Positions 25,461 through 37,495 of a DNA stretch of 64,000 bases are shown in pieces. The stretch comes from Panax quinquefolius (lineage: Eukaryota; Streptophyta; Magnoliopsida; Apiales; Araliaceae). A program made the position numbers and the translations under genes. Location of the stretch: the NCBI GenBank assembly GCA_020205615.1, contig JAINUW010000512.1, forward strand, positions 124,001 through 188,000. The letters run 5' to 3'. The first letter of the stretch is position 1; each line of letters begins with the position of its first letter. The notes under the pieces were generated by a model that worked only from the letters and a program-made list of their open reading frames with translations, did no database searches and was not told the DNA's origin.

Positions 25461-26740
25461 ATGGATTTCATTCCCGGACTGATCGATAATACACTGTTGT
25501 GGGATCAAATTAAACATATTTCAACAATTGTATGGAACAATCCCCATTTTATGTGTTCCTTAAGAACTGATGAGAGTGGATGCTCTTTGCATATGTGAGT
25601 TTTAAATGATGCCTCAAAATAATTATTAAAGCAATGGAGTTTTGAGGTATTTGTAAACACCAATGTTTGTTATCAATTAGATGTTTCATTGATAGAAGTA
25701 TCGGTGGAGTGAGACAAACACATCTCACTTTCCCACGAGTGAAATGAAAATTAACTTAGAAGATGTTTTTTTTCATTTTAGGATTACTGGTTATAGGGGA
25801 ACCTATTACATGTACATTAATTAAAAATTCAATACAACTCTTAGAACCAAGTGAATTTACTAGATACATATTGGAGGGAGATAAGTTTTACCACTGAGGG
25901 GGGTTATTTTGTCATAGTTGGCTAGTAGATTTTGCCAACTTTCAAAAGATGCAAACATAAAAATGGTGGTTACTTACGCCAAAACTTATGTATTGTTTGT
26001 TATTGGGAAGATATTATTTCCTACATCAAACTACGATGTGGTGCATGCGAGATATCTTCTATTTCTCAAAAATATTGATCAAGTGTCTTCCAACGCATAG
26101 GGATCAACAATTTTGTCATGTTTATATAGAAGTTTACACAGAGTCACTCGAATCAACACAAAGAACATCGATGGTTGTTTAACCCTTTTTTGGGCATCTT
26201 ATTGCTTACAATTATAGTTATAGTCATATAGTCATTTCATAAAGTAGTTGTGATTATTTAACATGCTAATTTATCACACAGGTTTGGGCTTACAAATACC
26301 TTTCCATCGGTATGTCTAATTATAAAAATGGCCTCGAACAGTGGTTGCCTCGTGTAAGAGTATAAGCCTACCGAAGAAATAAAAAGACATCACAAGACAA
26401 TAGAAGACTATACCCCCATTATAATTAATTTTTTTATAGAGGCGAAATTGATTTGATAACTGCTGCAATGATATGATGGATGCTATATGCAACGTTTGAT
26501 CATTGTGTGGCATAAGAGTATCAAACAGTTTGGTATGGTGAGGCCTCACGTATTCCCCTAATTTTGTCGGATCGGGTATTGAGACAAGTTGGAAAATTTT
26601 ACAAGATATTCTAGAGGTGCCGATAAATATGACCGAACTAAGGCGGGAGAGGAAAGGGATCCATACAATAAATTATATTGAGTAGTGGAGATTATATTGC
26701 CACGTGGTACACATGACAAGACATTCTTTTGAACTTTGTG
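25461..26740 (+). pseudogene. Plant mobile domain (PMD) protein, broken
   Basis: Starts with an ATG giving MDFIPGLIDNTLLWDQIK, followed by a possible splice donor after 25590. Further pieces in separate frames match the order of plant mobile domain (aminotransferase-like) proteins. They are a VEWRQTHLTFPR-type segment (about 25700), GLLVIGEPIT (about 25785-25820), and GKILFPTSNYDVVHARYL (about 26005-26060). Then come the GSTILSCLYRSLHR segment (about 26100-26145) and an IKQFGMVRPHVFP-type segment (about 26517-26560). Stops and frameshifts break it, for example after R-V near 26365. PMD proteins occur both as host genes (MAIN family) and inside transposons. The neighbouring Tat-like element makes a transposon-carried origin possible. 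Identity rests on pattern recall, not on a search. Confidence 0.6.
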
Positions 26741-26748
26741 GTGGCAAC

Positions 26749-26779
26749 CAGATAATCAGTTACTTTGGCTGATTATCTG
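26749..26779. other. Perfect 11-bp inverted repeat, 9-nt loop
   Basis: CAGATAATCAG at 26749-26759 and CTGATTATCTG at 26769-26779. It lies at the junction between the PMD remnant (plus) and the retropepsin end of the Tat-like fragment (minus). The protease ORF ends inside it, so it may mark a recombination point. Confidence 0.7.
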
Positions 26780-27318
26780 AAGTGGTATCAACAGATGACT
26801 CATTCATCATTTGATAAGCACGTGCATATAAAATATCCACTGATGATCCATTATCAATCATCATCCACTTCATATCCAACGAACCCACCTGTGCAGTAAT
26901 TACCAAAGCTCCCTCGTGTGGTTCGATTGGTTCTAAAGGGAAATCATCATCAGTAAAAGAGATCTCCAAACTCGGGTACGTCCTTTCACACCTTACGGGT
27001 TTGTCCATCACTGATATTACCGCATCCAGATATCCACGTCTCTTCCTCCCAGCAACCTTTCCCACAGTTCCACCGGTGATCACATCCACCACCTGACGTG
27101 TCACTTGAGTCTGATCTGGTACATGCGGGTATTATTACGACGACTTCCTCGACATCATCACGATCTCTAGCTTGAGACTCTACTGGGGCACCTTGTGGTC
27201 CAAACTGCTCATGGATGCTTTTTGATGGCCCTAGTCTGTCTTTAACAGACCCTCTTTGGCGATAAGAACCTTCTGATGTCGGCTGTCCTACACCTGTAAC
27301 TGTCCTATTGTTCTCCAT
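26760..27318 (-). pseudogene. Tat-like Gypsy gag-protease fragment
   Basis: The protease part (27104-26760) has an EGALVITAQVGSLDMKWMM segment followed by IDNGSSVDILYARAY. The DNGSS form of the active-site loop with SVDILY is typical of retropepsins in Tat/Ogre/Athila-type elements. The upstream part (27318-26986, MENNRTVTGVGQ...) reads in a different frame and is rich in charged residues, as at a gag start or linker. RT and integrase are missing, so the element is cut at about 26750. Confidence 0.65.
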
Positions 27319-27857
27319 GATCTTAGATGCAGGAAGTTAATGATTGTGAACGCCAATGTGAACGCCAAGATCCGTCCACGCGCTCCAATCACCAAAGCGC
27401 ATCCAATCTTGCACAAAAATGAGTAAACATCGAAAGCTTGACGACTTTGGCCGCCGAGGGATAGCTCCGGTGTGAGTATAAGTACAGGCTGATATAAGGT
27501 TAACAATGGAGGCTTAATGCTCTAGTGGTGGAAAGTAATAATTTGCATGTACCTTAGAATCAATGAAAAGTCTTGTATTTATAATGTTCTCACCACCTTC
27601 ATGCAATCATTCTCCGAATCAGATTAAGGTGCTCACCCAAACAACCATTCCTTAATAGGATTGCACCAAATCTCCTAGAATTAAAGAAGTTTATCTATAT
27701 CCCAACACTCCCTTCCATATTTAGAGATCAAATAGAATTAGGAACCTTATCCCACAAACCCTCCATCCACCAAAACACCCTCTGGCCCAAGCCCACATGA
27801 CGTCATAGGGCTGCCGGCCCATTATAAAACATAGGCCCGAATATCTTGGGCCCAACA
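27319..27857 (-). repeat. Probable 5' LTR and leader of the Tat-like fragment
   Basis: On the minus strand it begins TGTTGGGCCCAAG (27857). It carries tataaatacaag (about 27583-27572), a plausible TATA box, and leads into the gag-protease fragment. The 3' edge of the LTR is not certain (about 27430). GGGCCGGCAGCCC-type GC-rich sequence near 27810 is unusual for this AT-rich window. No partner LTR is present. Confidence 0.5.
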
Positions 27858-27929
27858 GTAGTAAATATGAAATTCATCATAATAGCCATAATCGTTGCTG
27901 CTCAGTTGTCTAAAAAATATATCAGTGTA
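27858..27929. other. Short spacer before solo LTR
   Basis: Seventy-two bases between the Tat-like LTR and the solo LTR. I see no feature in it. Confidence 0.4.
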
Positions 27930-30604
27930 TGTGACGCCCCCAAAATAGGTATACATCACCCATCTTGAGTCGCCAAATACATGGTATAAAATTCAAATAC
28001 AACTTAATAATACAACTGTCGTGTAAAATACGACAAAACATAAACTGAGAGTTTTAATACGAATATTGTCTTCTAGACAGTATTCAACTTAAATGGAGTC
28101 CTCAATACATTTATTATCATAATATTTCCTCCGTTCCTCGACTAGTCCCAGCTACGTTCTCATTTCCTGAAGAGAACAATGAAAGCAAAAAGGTGAGCTC
28201 AACTAGCCCGGTAAAAAATATTATGACTAAGATAATGCATAATAATTTATCGTTAGCCTTTAACAGTGTTAAACTGATAAAATATAACAAACATCAAGTT
28301 TAACTGCAGCGGAATAAGTAATCCATTAGAAGAGTCAAGTAGAGCATAAAATCTACTATCTTTTATGATTTAAAAGATTTTTCATCACTTTTATCGCTGA
28401 GACTCAGCTTAAAAAATAATCCACATCATCGAATCACCCCTGCACTACGGCCAAGGATACTTTTTAGTATCACGACCACAAATTATTCATGCACTACGGG
28501 CCAAGGATATTCGTGTATTCATCAATGGTCATGATCATGCCAACAACTGTCCATCAATGCACTACGAGCTAATGAGAACTTTTACCACATCATTTGTAAC
28601 ATTACGGTCAAGATTATACTAAATAATCTTTGGTCATAATCATACCAAGTCCATCTATGCACTACAGGCCACGGATGACTTTCAACATAATATAAACATG
28701 AGGATGATGACAATGATATAAGAATTCAATAAAACAAGTTCAAAGATAAATTTTTAAAGATTTATAATTTAATTTATCCAGAATTCCATATTGTCCAAAT
28801 TGTCAACATGATACTGCTTTGTGGAGTAAAATTTAAGAATGATAACAAAAATGATTTGGACCGAAAAGAAATCAATTTTTGTTATGAATAGTACTCCGGG
28901 TAAATAGTACCCGAGTGAATAGTATCCCGTGAATAGTACTTCGAGAATAGTTCTCCGTGAATAGTACTTTGTGAATAATACTCGTGAATAGTACTTTGTG
29001 AATAGTACTTTTGTGAATAGTACCGTATAAATGAATAGTACTCATGGACAGTACTCCGGCATGAAAAACTTAAAATCTAACAAGAATGTGTTAAAAATAT
29101 CCTTGTGAAGCGATATTAGATGAAACGCAAATTTCAAGGATATTCTACTAATTTCACAGGATATAGAAGCAATACTTTAACCGAATGATGGTATAAGTAG
29201 GAATACGAGACGAAATAATATTACTCACATACTACAGAGTATGGAAGAAAATATTATTCCAATGAATACTAAACAAAATAATATCCCTTATCTCAGAAGA
29301 AGACTGGATACTGGAATAGTGAGGTATGAGACTTCTCTACTTTCTCTCTAAAGCTTCTCTCTCTATAAATGCTCTTGTGAGTCTTAGTGAATTGGTGAGA
29401 ATGAAAGAAGAATGAGCTTCTATTTATAGAAAAATATAGTTTCGATAATTGCAAGTTTTGGGGCTCAAAATATTACAGTATAATACCTTCATCTTTTTCT
29501 TCATTTTTAATTTAGTCATGCAAGTATTATCAAACTTGCACCACCTCCCCTAATAGTACATCTTGTGAATCAATATTACAATCATGTGAATTAATAGTAC
29601 AATCATGTGAAAAAAATAATTACAGTATAGTACCTTCATCTATACCTCCATTTTTAATTTAGTCATGCAAGTACTATCAATCTTGTACCACCTCCCCTAA
29701 TAGTACATGTATGTGAATCAATAGTACACACATGTGAACAAATAGTTATAAACATGTGAAGTAATAGCAATTAATTGCTCATTTATCCGATTAATTACCC
29801 GATTGGTCAATATAGCCTCCAGACATCCATTATTATCGAAATAGATGTCGATTTCCACTAACACTAATAATCCCAACATAATGGAAATATCAAATTGATC
29901 TTTAATCAACACTAACTTATTCATCATTAATATTATAACTCACAATATTTAACAACCAGATCATTCTCAGGAAAGATGAGGCTTTCCGATAAGGATTTCT
30001 CCCTATTGGCGTGCAATTAGGTAACCAAACCTCTCCTTGACAGAACTTTCTAGACATTGTCAATATTGCAAATAATAATATGAATAACTTTGTCGTCTCA
30101 ATTATTGATTTAATAATATAAAATATTATGATATATGACCTTTGTGATAATTATTGAATCGATAATATGAAAGATATTATCACAACAATTCTTCGTAGTG
30201 ATAATTGAGTATAAGCGAGTGATTTCTCACGTAAGTATCAATAATCAATACTGGTGTGCTACTATGCAACCACGCCAGCGTATTCTTGTACTTTTACCTT
30301 TGGGTAGTTCAGCGGTTTAACGGTAAAACTTTCACCGTTATTTTTATAAAAAAATAATTACATGTTTTTAACTACGACAATACTTTCGTTGTGGGGTCCA
30401 CTAATGATTGTCGTCGCGTCTGAATATTCCCTGTTAAAAGCGAATATTCCCCGACCAATCGAATATTATATAACCACTTGTTTACCTTGCAAAATTTGTA
30501 AATAATACCCACAACTATAACATTATATCAAATCCACACCATAATATTCAAAAATATATTTCGAGAAAAAATTAATCTTTATTCATAAAAATTGTGGTCT
30601 TACA
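27930..30604 (-). repeat. Solo Gypsy LTR (relative of G1/G3)
   Basis: 2,675 bp with complete ends on the minus strand: TGTAAGACCAC (30604) to GGGGGCGTCACA (27930). No primer site or internal sequence adjoins either side, so it is a solo LTR, normally left by recombination between two LTRs. TATA box (complement) at 29421-29428. The flanks are agtgta on the left and gcgtta on the right, an imperfect candidate duplication. The four TGCACTAC-loop hairpins at 28430-28690 are clearest here. Confidence 0.8.
28885..29065 (-). repeat. GTGAATAGTACT short tandem array in solo LTR
   Basis: About a dozen units of roughly 14-16 bp with the core tgaatagtac (plus-strand reading), for example gtgaatagtactttgtgaat. 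The core also appears in the LTRs at 19270-19440, 23450-23620, 33500-33570 and 40320-40380. Confidence 0.8.
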
Positions 30605-31100
30605 GCGTTATTGGTTGTTTATAAATTCATCTATTTGTACGTAGAAATGTAGGTTAAAACGTTAACCTATTAGGTTAGTCTATACCATACTTATTAACTC
30701 ATCAACCCTTTTAAATTTAAATATTTTAATAGAGTAGTCACCATTAACCACATTTTTTTGAGTAGAAGATTCGCTCAATTCTAATACTACTCCACTACGC
30801 CCGAGGCAAACGACCCGAAACAAACGTGGGAGTATCCCAGAGACATCATAATCCAAGTTATGGAGCAGGGCCATTGAAAGGTGATGTGAAGGAGGGTGAT
30901 TTAGTGACAGTTGATTCTGAAGATGAAATTATATTTTTCTGAGAAGAAATTTATGGGGGTGTGATTAACTTCTGGGGTTATATTATGTGATTCAGCCAAA
31001 TATGGTTGAATATTAATGTTTATGGTTAAATCAATGCAGAGGGCTTGAGAACTCAACTATTTGTTTGAATCCAAATTCAAGGAGAAGGTTGTCATATCAG
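30605..31100. other. Unassigned stretch; weak coding-like tail
   Basis: No transposon ends found. On the plus strand, 30871-30942 reads PLKGDVKEGDLVTVD and then an acidic tail to a TGA stop. This vaguely resembles the C-terminus of ClpB-type chaperones, but the match is short and I cannot confirm it. The rest is AT-rich without recognised content. Confidence 0.3.
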
Positions 31101-31478
31101 TAGGGCTGAGCATTCGGTTATAATCGAATCGAATCGAATAGTTTATTTGATTATAAACGAAAACCAAAATTAACACTATTTTATATATCCGATCTGGTAA
31201 CAAGATAACCAAATTACCTAATAACCGAATTTACTATTATATTATTCGATTAATAACCGAAATGAAGGACTTTTCACTAAAAAAACTCTTGTTACAAAAC
31301 CTGCACAAAAATCTCTGTTCTTCATCTTCTTCCATCATTTGATTCACAAACAAATCCTCAATGAGTAATGACCATAGATAAGTAAAAATCCAGATAAAAA
31401 AACAAATTAACAAAGAAACCTAAAATTCCCCCCCCCCCCTGCAAAATGCTAAATCTTTATATCTTCACATAAGAAAAG

Positions 31479-32828
31479 TAAAAGATCTCCACTTTCTCCC
31501 TATACAAGTAATGCCTCCAAATTTTAAGTGCGAAGACAACAGCTGCTAACTCTAGGTCATGAGTAGGATAATTCCTCTCATATTCTTTGAGTTGTCGTGA
31601 GGCATAGGCTATGACTTTCCCATGTTGCATGAGAACACATCCTAACCCTTTGCAGAAGCATCAACGTAGATGACAAATCCTCCGAACCGGATGGTATTGT
31701 AAACAAAGCAGGTCTTTGAAATGAGTCTCTCTTGAGTTCTTGAAAACTCTTCTCACATTCCTCGCTCCAACCGAACTTTGTATCTTTTCGAGTCATTTGA
31801 GTTAGTGGAGTAGCGATTCGAAAACCCTTCTACGAATCTCCGATAATAACCAGCTAAGCCGAGAAAGCTACGTACTTCGATCACTGATTTAGGTTGCTCC
31901 CAGCTTTGAATAGCTTCAATCTTTGTTGGATCAATAGATATTTCGTGACTTGATACCACGTGCCCAAGGAATGCTACTTCCTCAAGCCAGAACTCGCATT
32001 TCTTCAACTTGGCATAAAGCTTATATTCACGAAGCTTTTGGAGTGTCAGCCTCAAGTGTTCCTCATGATCTTCACGGCTTTTGGAATTTATGAGGATGTC
32101 ATCAATAAAGACGACCACATAATGATCCAAATATTCCTTGAATACTCGGTTCATCATATCCATAAAGGCAGCAGGAGCATTAGTCAATCCAAAGGACAAG
32201 ACTAGGAATCATAATGCCCGTACCGAGTTCTGAAAGCCGTCTTTGGAATATCATCAGTTCTAATCTTCAATTGGTGATATCCGGAACGAAGATCAATCTT
32301 TGAAAAGAATTTGGCTCCTTGCAACGGTTGGTCAAACAAGTCATCAATACGTGGCAATGGGTACCTATTTTGATGGTGACATGATTGACTCCCGATAATC
32401 AATACAAAGTGGCATACTCCCATCTTTCTTCTTCACGAATAGAGCAGGAGCACCCCAAGGAGAAGTACTGGGACGAATAAAGCCAATGTCTAACAATTCA
32501 TGCAGTTGAGTCTTTAACTCACGAAGTTTGATAGAGCCATTCGATATGGGGCTTTGGAAATGGGTTTTATCTTTGGGTTCAAGGTCGATACAAAATTAAA
32601 TTTCACGCTTTGGGGGTAGGCCAGGAAGTTCTTCAGGGAATACGTCAGGAAATTCATTAACAATAGAAATATTATTCAAAACTGACGTATTTTTGTTTAG
32701 ATCTATAGCATGAGCTAAGAAAGTTTGACATCCGTTTTTCAATAAATGAATAGGTTTATGGCTTGAGATGACAGTGATTGAATTTAATGGTTTGGTTGCT
32801 TGAATTCGCATAATAAGTCGATTAGGAA
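31479..32828 (-). pseudogene. G3 protease end, RT and RNase H
   Basis: Protease C-terminal part, RT and the start of RNase H. The segment 32199-31753 is the least damaged RT in the window. It starts [20 protein letters not shown], has the catalytic FIDDILINS (about 32109-32083), and continues to [15 protein letters not shown] (about 31830). The next frame, 31796-31578, has the [15 protein letters not shown] stretch of the RNase H region. The upstream palm segment [11 protein letters not shown] lies in 32423-32202, in another frame. Missing bases at these joins break the ORF. Confidence 0.85.
32824..32828. repeat. Target-site duplication AGGAA (left) of G2
   Basis: AGGAA before the LTR start at 32829 recurs at 42202-42206 after the LTR end. 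Confidence 0.9.
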
Positions 32829-35405
32829 TGTGAGACCCCATATTTTATCAATAAAGATTTAAATTTTGTCGAAATAATTTTTAATATTATGGTGTGAATT
32901 TGAGATAATATTATAGTTGTGGGTAGTATTTATAAATTTTGCAAAGTATGCAAGTTGTTATAAAATATTCGTTTAATTGGGAATATTCTTTTGTTAGGGA
33001 ATATTCGCATGACAACTACTCAATCATTGGTGGACCCCACAATGTAATTATCATTCGGATTGAGAAAACGACAAAAAAATATTTTATAAAAATAACTACG
33101 GAGGTGTTACCGTTAAAACCGTTGAACTACGCGGTGGTAAAGTAAAAAGAATGTCGCGTGGTTGATAATAGTAGCACACCAGATTGATTATTGATGCTTA
33201 CGTGAGAAGTCACTCACTACGCTCAATTATCGCTACTGAAGAATTGCCGTGATCATATCTCTTATATTATTGATTCAATTATTGTCACAGTATCATCTGT
33301 ATAATATGTTATATTATTAATTGAGACGACAAGTTATAAATGATTAATAATTGTTGAAAGATTAAAAAAATGTGTTGATTAAAAATAAAATGATTTGTGG
33401 TAATATTTATTCAATCCTTAATGTATATAAAGAGTCTGTTATGAGACGTTTGTGGTAAGTTTGATTATTTTATGGGGGGCCCATATGTCATTATCTAAGA
33501 GTCTCTTCGTCAATAGTAATTACCTTTGTGAATAGTAATTACCTTCGTCAATAGTAATTACCTTTACCAGGCATCGAACCACTTGTCGTTTCACATTACA
33601 GGCGTCGAACCACTTGTCGTTTCACATTACAGGAGTCGAACCACTTGTCGTTTCACATTACAAAAGGCCAAACCACTTTTCTTTTTACATCACTTTTCGG
33701 TCGTCGAGCCACTTGCCTTTTCACATGGCAAGTGCTTAAGCTAGAAATCTTCTATAAATAGAGGCCTAGTGCTTCATTATTTTTCACATTTAATTCACCG
33801 AAACTACAGAGAGAGAAACTATAGAGAGAAGGAAGAAAAGTATTCTCGCTACTTCACCTCGCCAATATTCAGGTTCTTCTAAGGTAAGGGTATTATTTGT
33901 TATACCCGTAAGGGTGTTATTCTTTCTTATTCATGAAGAGAACTTCGTTATTCCATTCATTATTATTCGTTGGAATAACTCAGTAAAAAGTGGTATACCC
34001 TATACATAACTCAGATATACATGAGATACCCTATACTTGGTGAAATCCTTATGTTATTCCATTCTTATTTATTTACATTGGAATAACTTCAGATACGCGG
34101 AATCCCCTATACTTGGTGATCTTCTTCGTTATTCCATTCTTTATTATTACATTTGAATATCACGTCTGCAGTGTTTTACACCGGACTGGTTAAAATCTTT
34201 ATCATTTCATTGGAATATCCTATCGTGTGTTTTACACCGGATCTGGTTCCATCTTTTTATTATTTCGTTGGAACATTGATCCGCTTCGGTGTGAATTTCA
34301 CCCGACTGGTTCCGTTATTATTATTACATTTGAATAACTTTATGCATCGCAAGCACCGCATGCATGGTGATTTCTTTTGTTATTCCATTCTTTATTATAC
34401 CCAGTTGGTTAAAACTTTGACTTCTATACTCCATGAAATTAGTAGAATATCCTTGATATTTGCGTTTCATCCAGTATCTTTTCATGGAAATATTCTTCTG
34501 ATCATTCTTGAATTTTACTCTACAAAACAGTATCATTTTGACAATTTGGACGTTAAAAATTCCTGGATAAAATAATTCTTGAACTTGTTTTATTGAATTA
34601 TTATGTCATTGTCATCATCCTCATGTTATATTATGTTATCTTCGGCTTACGTGTATAGATGAACTTAGTATGATTATGACCAGGATCATTCTAAGTATAA
34701 TCATGGCTTGTTATAAATGATGTGATAAAAGTCCTCGATTGGCACTGTGTAATGCGTTGATGGATAGTTTTTGGTATGATTATGACCGTGGGTGATTTCG
34801 GTATAGTCGCTTGACCATTGATAATTTGATGAATATCCTCGTCAGTAGTGCGAAAGGGTGATTCGACGATGTGGATTATTTATTAAAGTCGAGTCTCATT
34901 TATAACAAAGATGATGAAAAACCTTTTAAAACCTAAAAGATAGTAGACTTTATTCTCTACTTGACTCTTTTAATGGATTGCTTATTCCAGCTGCAGCTTA
35001 AACTTGTTGTCTATTGTATTTTATCGCTTTAACATTTGTTGAAGGCTAATGATAAATTATTCGCATTATCTTAGTCATAATATTTCTTCTTGGGCTAGTT
35101 GAGCTCACCCTTTCTTTCACCGTTTCTTCGTGAAATGAGAACATACCGGGACGAAGTCGGGAAGCGGAGTAATGGTCCGAGAGGATAGCATTAGTAGTCC
35201 TCACTATTATTCGTGAAATAGTGTGATAATAGTTGTAATGAGGACTCCTTTTGAGTTTGTATAATATCTAGTAGACAATATTTGTATTCAAACTCACGCT
35301 TTATGTCAGATTGTACTACGCTTATATTAGTAAGTTGTATTTGAATTTATGTACCATGTAAGTGGCGACCCAAGATGGGTGACGATACCTAATTTTGGGG
35401 CGTCA
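32829..35405 (+). repeat. G2 5' LTR
   Basis: Starts TGTGAGACCCC and ends near ggggcgtca (35405). U3 holds two arrays upstream of the TATA box: 19-bp GTGAATAGTAATTACCTT-type units at 33500-33570 and 31-bp TCGAACCACTTGTCG-type units at 33574-33730. TATA box tataaata at 33753-33760. Downstream are 50-60-bp repeats (33940-34340) and hairpins (34620-34900). Confidence 0.9.
33500..33730 (+). promoter_or_regulatory. Two tandem arrays just upstream of the G2 TATA box
   Basis: Array 1: repeats of gtcaatagtaattaccttc and gtgaatagtaattacctt. Array 2: units starting at 33574, 33605 and 33636, with a diverged fourth, of the type tcgaaccacttgtcgtttca. Position right before TATA suggests enhancer-like or silencing-related repeats (inference). 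The same layout occurs in the 3' LTR at 40320-40540. Confidence 0.6.
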
Positions 35406-35407
35406 AC

Positions 35408-35427
35408 GGTTGGTATCGAGCTTAGGG
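35408..35427 (+). promoter_or_regulatory. G2 primer binding site (tRNA-Met type)
   Basis: ggttggtatcgagcttaggg just after the LTR. It matches TGGTATC(A)GAGC with one base missing. Confidence 0.7.
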
Positions 35428-35591
35428 ATATGATCCCCGGCCGAGATGTGAGATAAGAACTAGGAGGGGAGAGACGGGAATTCCTTCGCTAGTATGACCT
35501 ACCTAAATTTATTTGGTATTTGATTGGTCACGAGTATAGTGATAATATGTTGCATGTCAATTAACCCTTATTTTGTGCAAAGTGTTTGAAA

Positions 35592-36696
35592 ATGGCATCC
35601 GAGAATGTTGAGAATAAGAATGGAGCACAGAGACCTGTTGATTCTCCATGATCAATAATCGGGACAATGTGCAACAGGATGGCGATAATCCTCCGTAAAC
35701 AACAACACCGATCAATTGATTTAACGATCAGACGTTTAAGAGTTTTTAGAATTCATGCAACATCAAAGCGAAAGTGACTTCTGTCCAAAATGTAGGTGGA
35801 AACACGAAAAACTCTGGGGCGGTCACCGCTAAACAATTCAAGGAGCTGGGACCACCGGAGTTTAAGGGAGAACCAAAACCACTTCTGGCGTAAGCATGGA
35901 TAAAGCAGATTACTAAGATATTTGATGTCTTGGGATGCTCCGAGGAGCAAAAGGTTCCTTTTGCCGCTTTTTTATGTTGCGGAGAGGCAGACATCGGTGG
36001 GAATCAGAAACGTACTCAACCTCATCAGATCAAGATATCTTGGGAGAAGTTCCAGAGTCGTTTCAACAACAAATACTTTTCTCGAAAGTATTCGCCACAT
36101 GAAGGAGGTGGAGTTTATCAAGTTGGAACAAAACAATATGACCGTGTCGCAACACGAGGCAAAATTTGCGGAGTTATCACGGTTCATATTCCACTCGGTG
36201 GTGGATAATGAAGAGAGAATGGCGCGAATGTTTTAAGAGGTTTGAAGCCGAGATACGTCAACATCTTATTTCTCATAAACCTGCGTTTTTATTCAGGATG
36301 TTGTAAATAGGGCTCGATTAGTGGAGCGCGATAACGAGTCAAACAACTAAAAGAGCAAAATTCAAAGAAAATTATAATATCAATGAGTAGTCATCAAAGT
36401 TGTGACAACAAGCGTGGAGAGGAATCAACAGTTAAATATGGTAACCACTTCGGTGGTAATCGTACAAAACAATAAGAATGGACATTTCAAGAAAAGGAGA
36501 TTCAACAATGATGGAAAGACGTCAAGACCAAAGACCCGTTGTTAAGGAAGGAGAAAGACCACCTATCATATGCTTCAAATGCGGAGGAGAGGGACACATC
36601 ATCCGAATCTGCGCCATGTCATTCAAAGCATGTTATAATTGTGGAAGAGAATGTCACTTAGCTCGATTTTGTCGCCATCAAGACAAATTCAATTAG
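35592..36696 (+). pseudogene. G2 gag (frameshifted)
   Basis: Starts at ATG 35592 (MASENVENKNGAQRP). The capsid-type region (35930-36240) shows ISWEKFQSRFNNKYFSRKYS. The end (36478-36696) has two CCHC zinc knuckles, CFKCGGEGHIIRIC and CYNCGRECHLARFC, both with all metal ligands in C-x2-C-x4-H-x4-C spacing. Frame changes occur near 35640, 36110 and 36230-36370. This is the best-kept nucleocapsid region of the window. Confidence 0.8.
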
Positions 36697-36779
36697 GATG
36701 GAGGCACCAAAGGTCGTCCCTGCATAAACCAAAGCCGTAGAGTTTAAGAGAGCGTTTTTTTTCTGATGACGAGGAACCC

Positions 36780-37495
36780 GAATAAAATTATCACGGGTAA
36801 GTTAATCATAAGCTCTTGCGAAGTCTATACCGTGTTAGATACCGATTCTACCCACTCTTTTATTTCACCTATTTGTGTTCAACGTTTAAATTTGACTCAA
36901 AAAGTTAAACTTTGACTCATTGGTTGAAACTTCGTTAGGAGAGCCTTCGTTATCGCTTACTATTTTTAAATCTTGTTTGATTCAAATAAACATTTTCACG
37001 TTATTGTCGATCTTATCTTTTGAAAATATTTGCCTTTGATGTGATTTTAGGAATCAATTGGTTAACTACTCATCATGCTTTTCGTAAGGTTGTTAGCTTT
37101 TATATTCATAACCAACTTGTTGTGCGTAATTCAAAGTAACCAAACCACTAAAGTCAATCATGGTCATATCAAGCCATAAGTAAAGAGCCCCGATCCTTTC
37201 GTTGTTGACTTCCTTGTGTGAAATGCACCGAAGCCGATTTTACGAGGCGACGCCGTGGATCAAGATGGCAAGTTGATAGGTATCATTGTGAGGTGCTATC
37301 TGTGTTAAGGGATAGAAGTCACAATTGGTATTAATGTGACGTATTATCCAAGTCTTGGACGAGAGAGTATAGCTTTTGAATGATATTTCTATCATTAATA
37401 AATTTCTTGGCGTATTCTTGAAGACTTCCTAGCCTACCCTAGAACGTGAAATCGAATTTTGTATTGACCCAAAGATAAAAAACCCATTTCTTAAA
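36780..37495 (+). pseudogene. G2 retropepsin remnant
   Basis: Follows gag after a frameshift. The stretch VLDTDSTHSFISPIC (about 36830-36875) has D-T-D where D-S/T-G is expected, so the active-site loop is damaged. GINWLTTHHAFR lies near 37055. The similarity to pol ends at about 37495, where LTR-like sequence begins. Confidence 0.65.

Noticed and set aside
30871..30942. ClpB chaperone C-terminus
   Set aside because: Only about 23 residues with loose similarity and no upstream exon; mentioned as a possibility, not called.
34153..34575. 140-codon ORF on plus
   Set aside because: Falls in the R/U5-type repeats of the G2 5' LTR; composition follows the tandem units.
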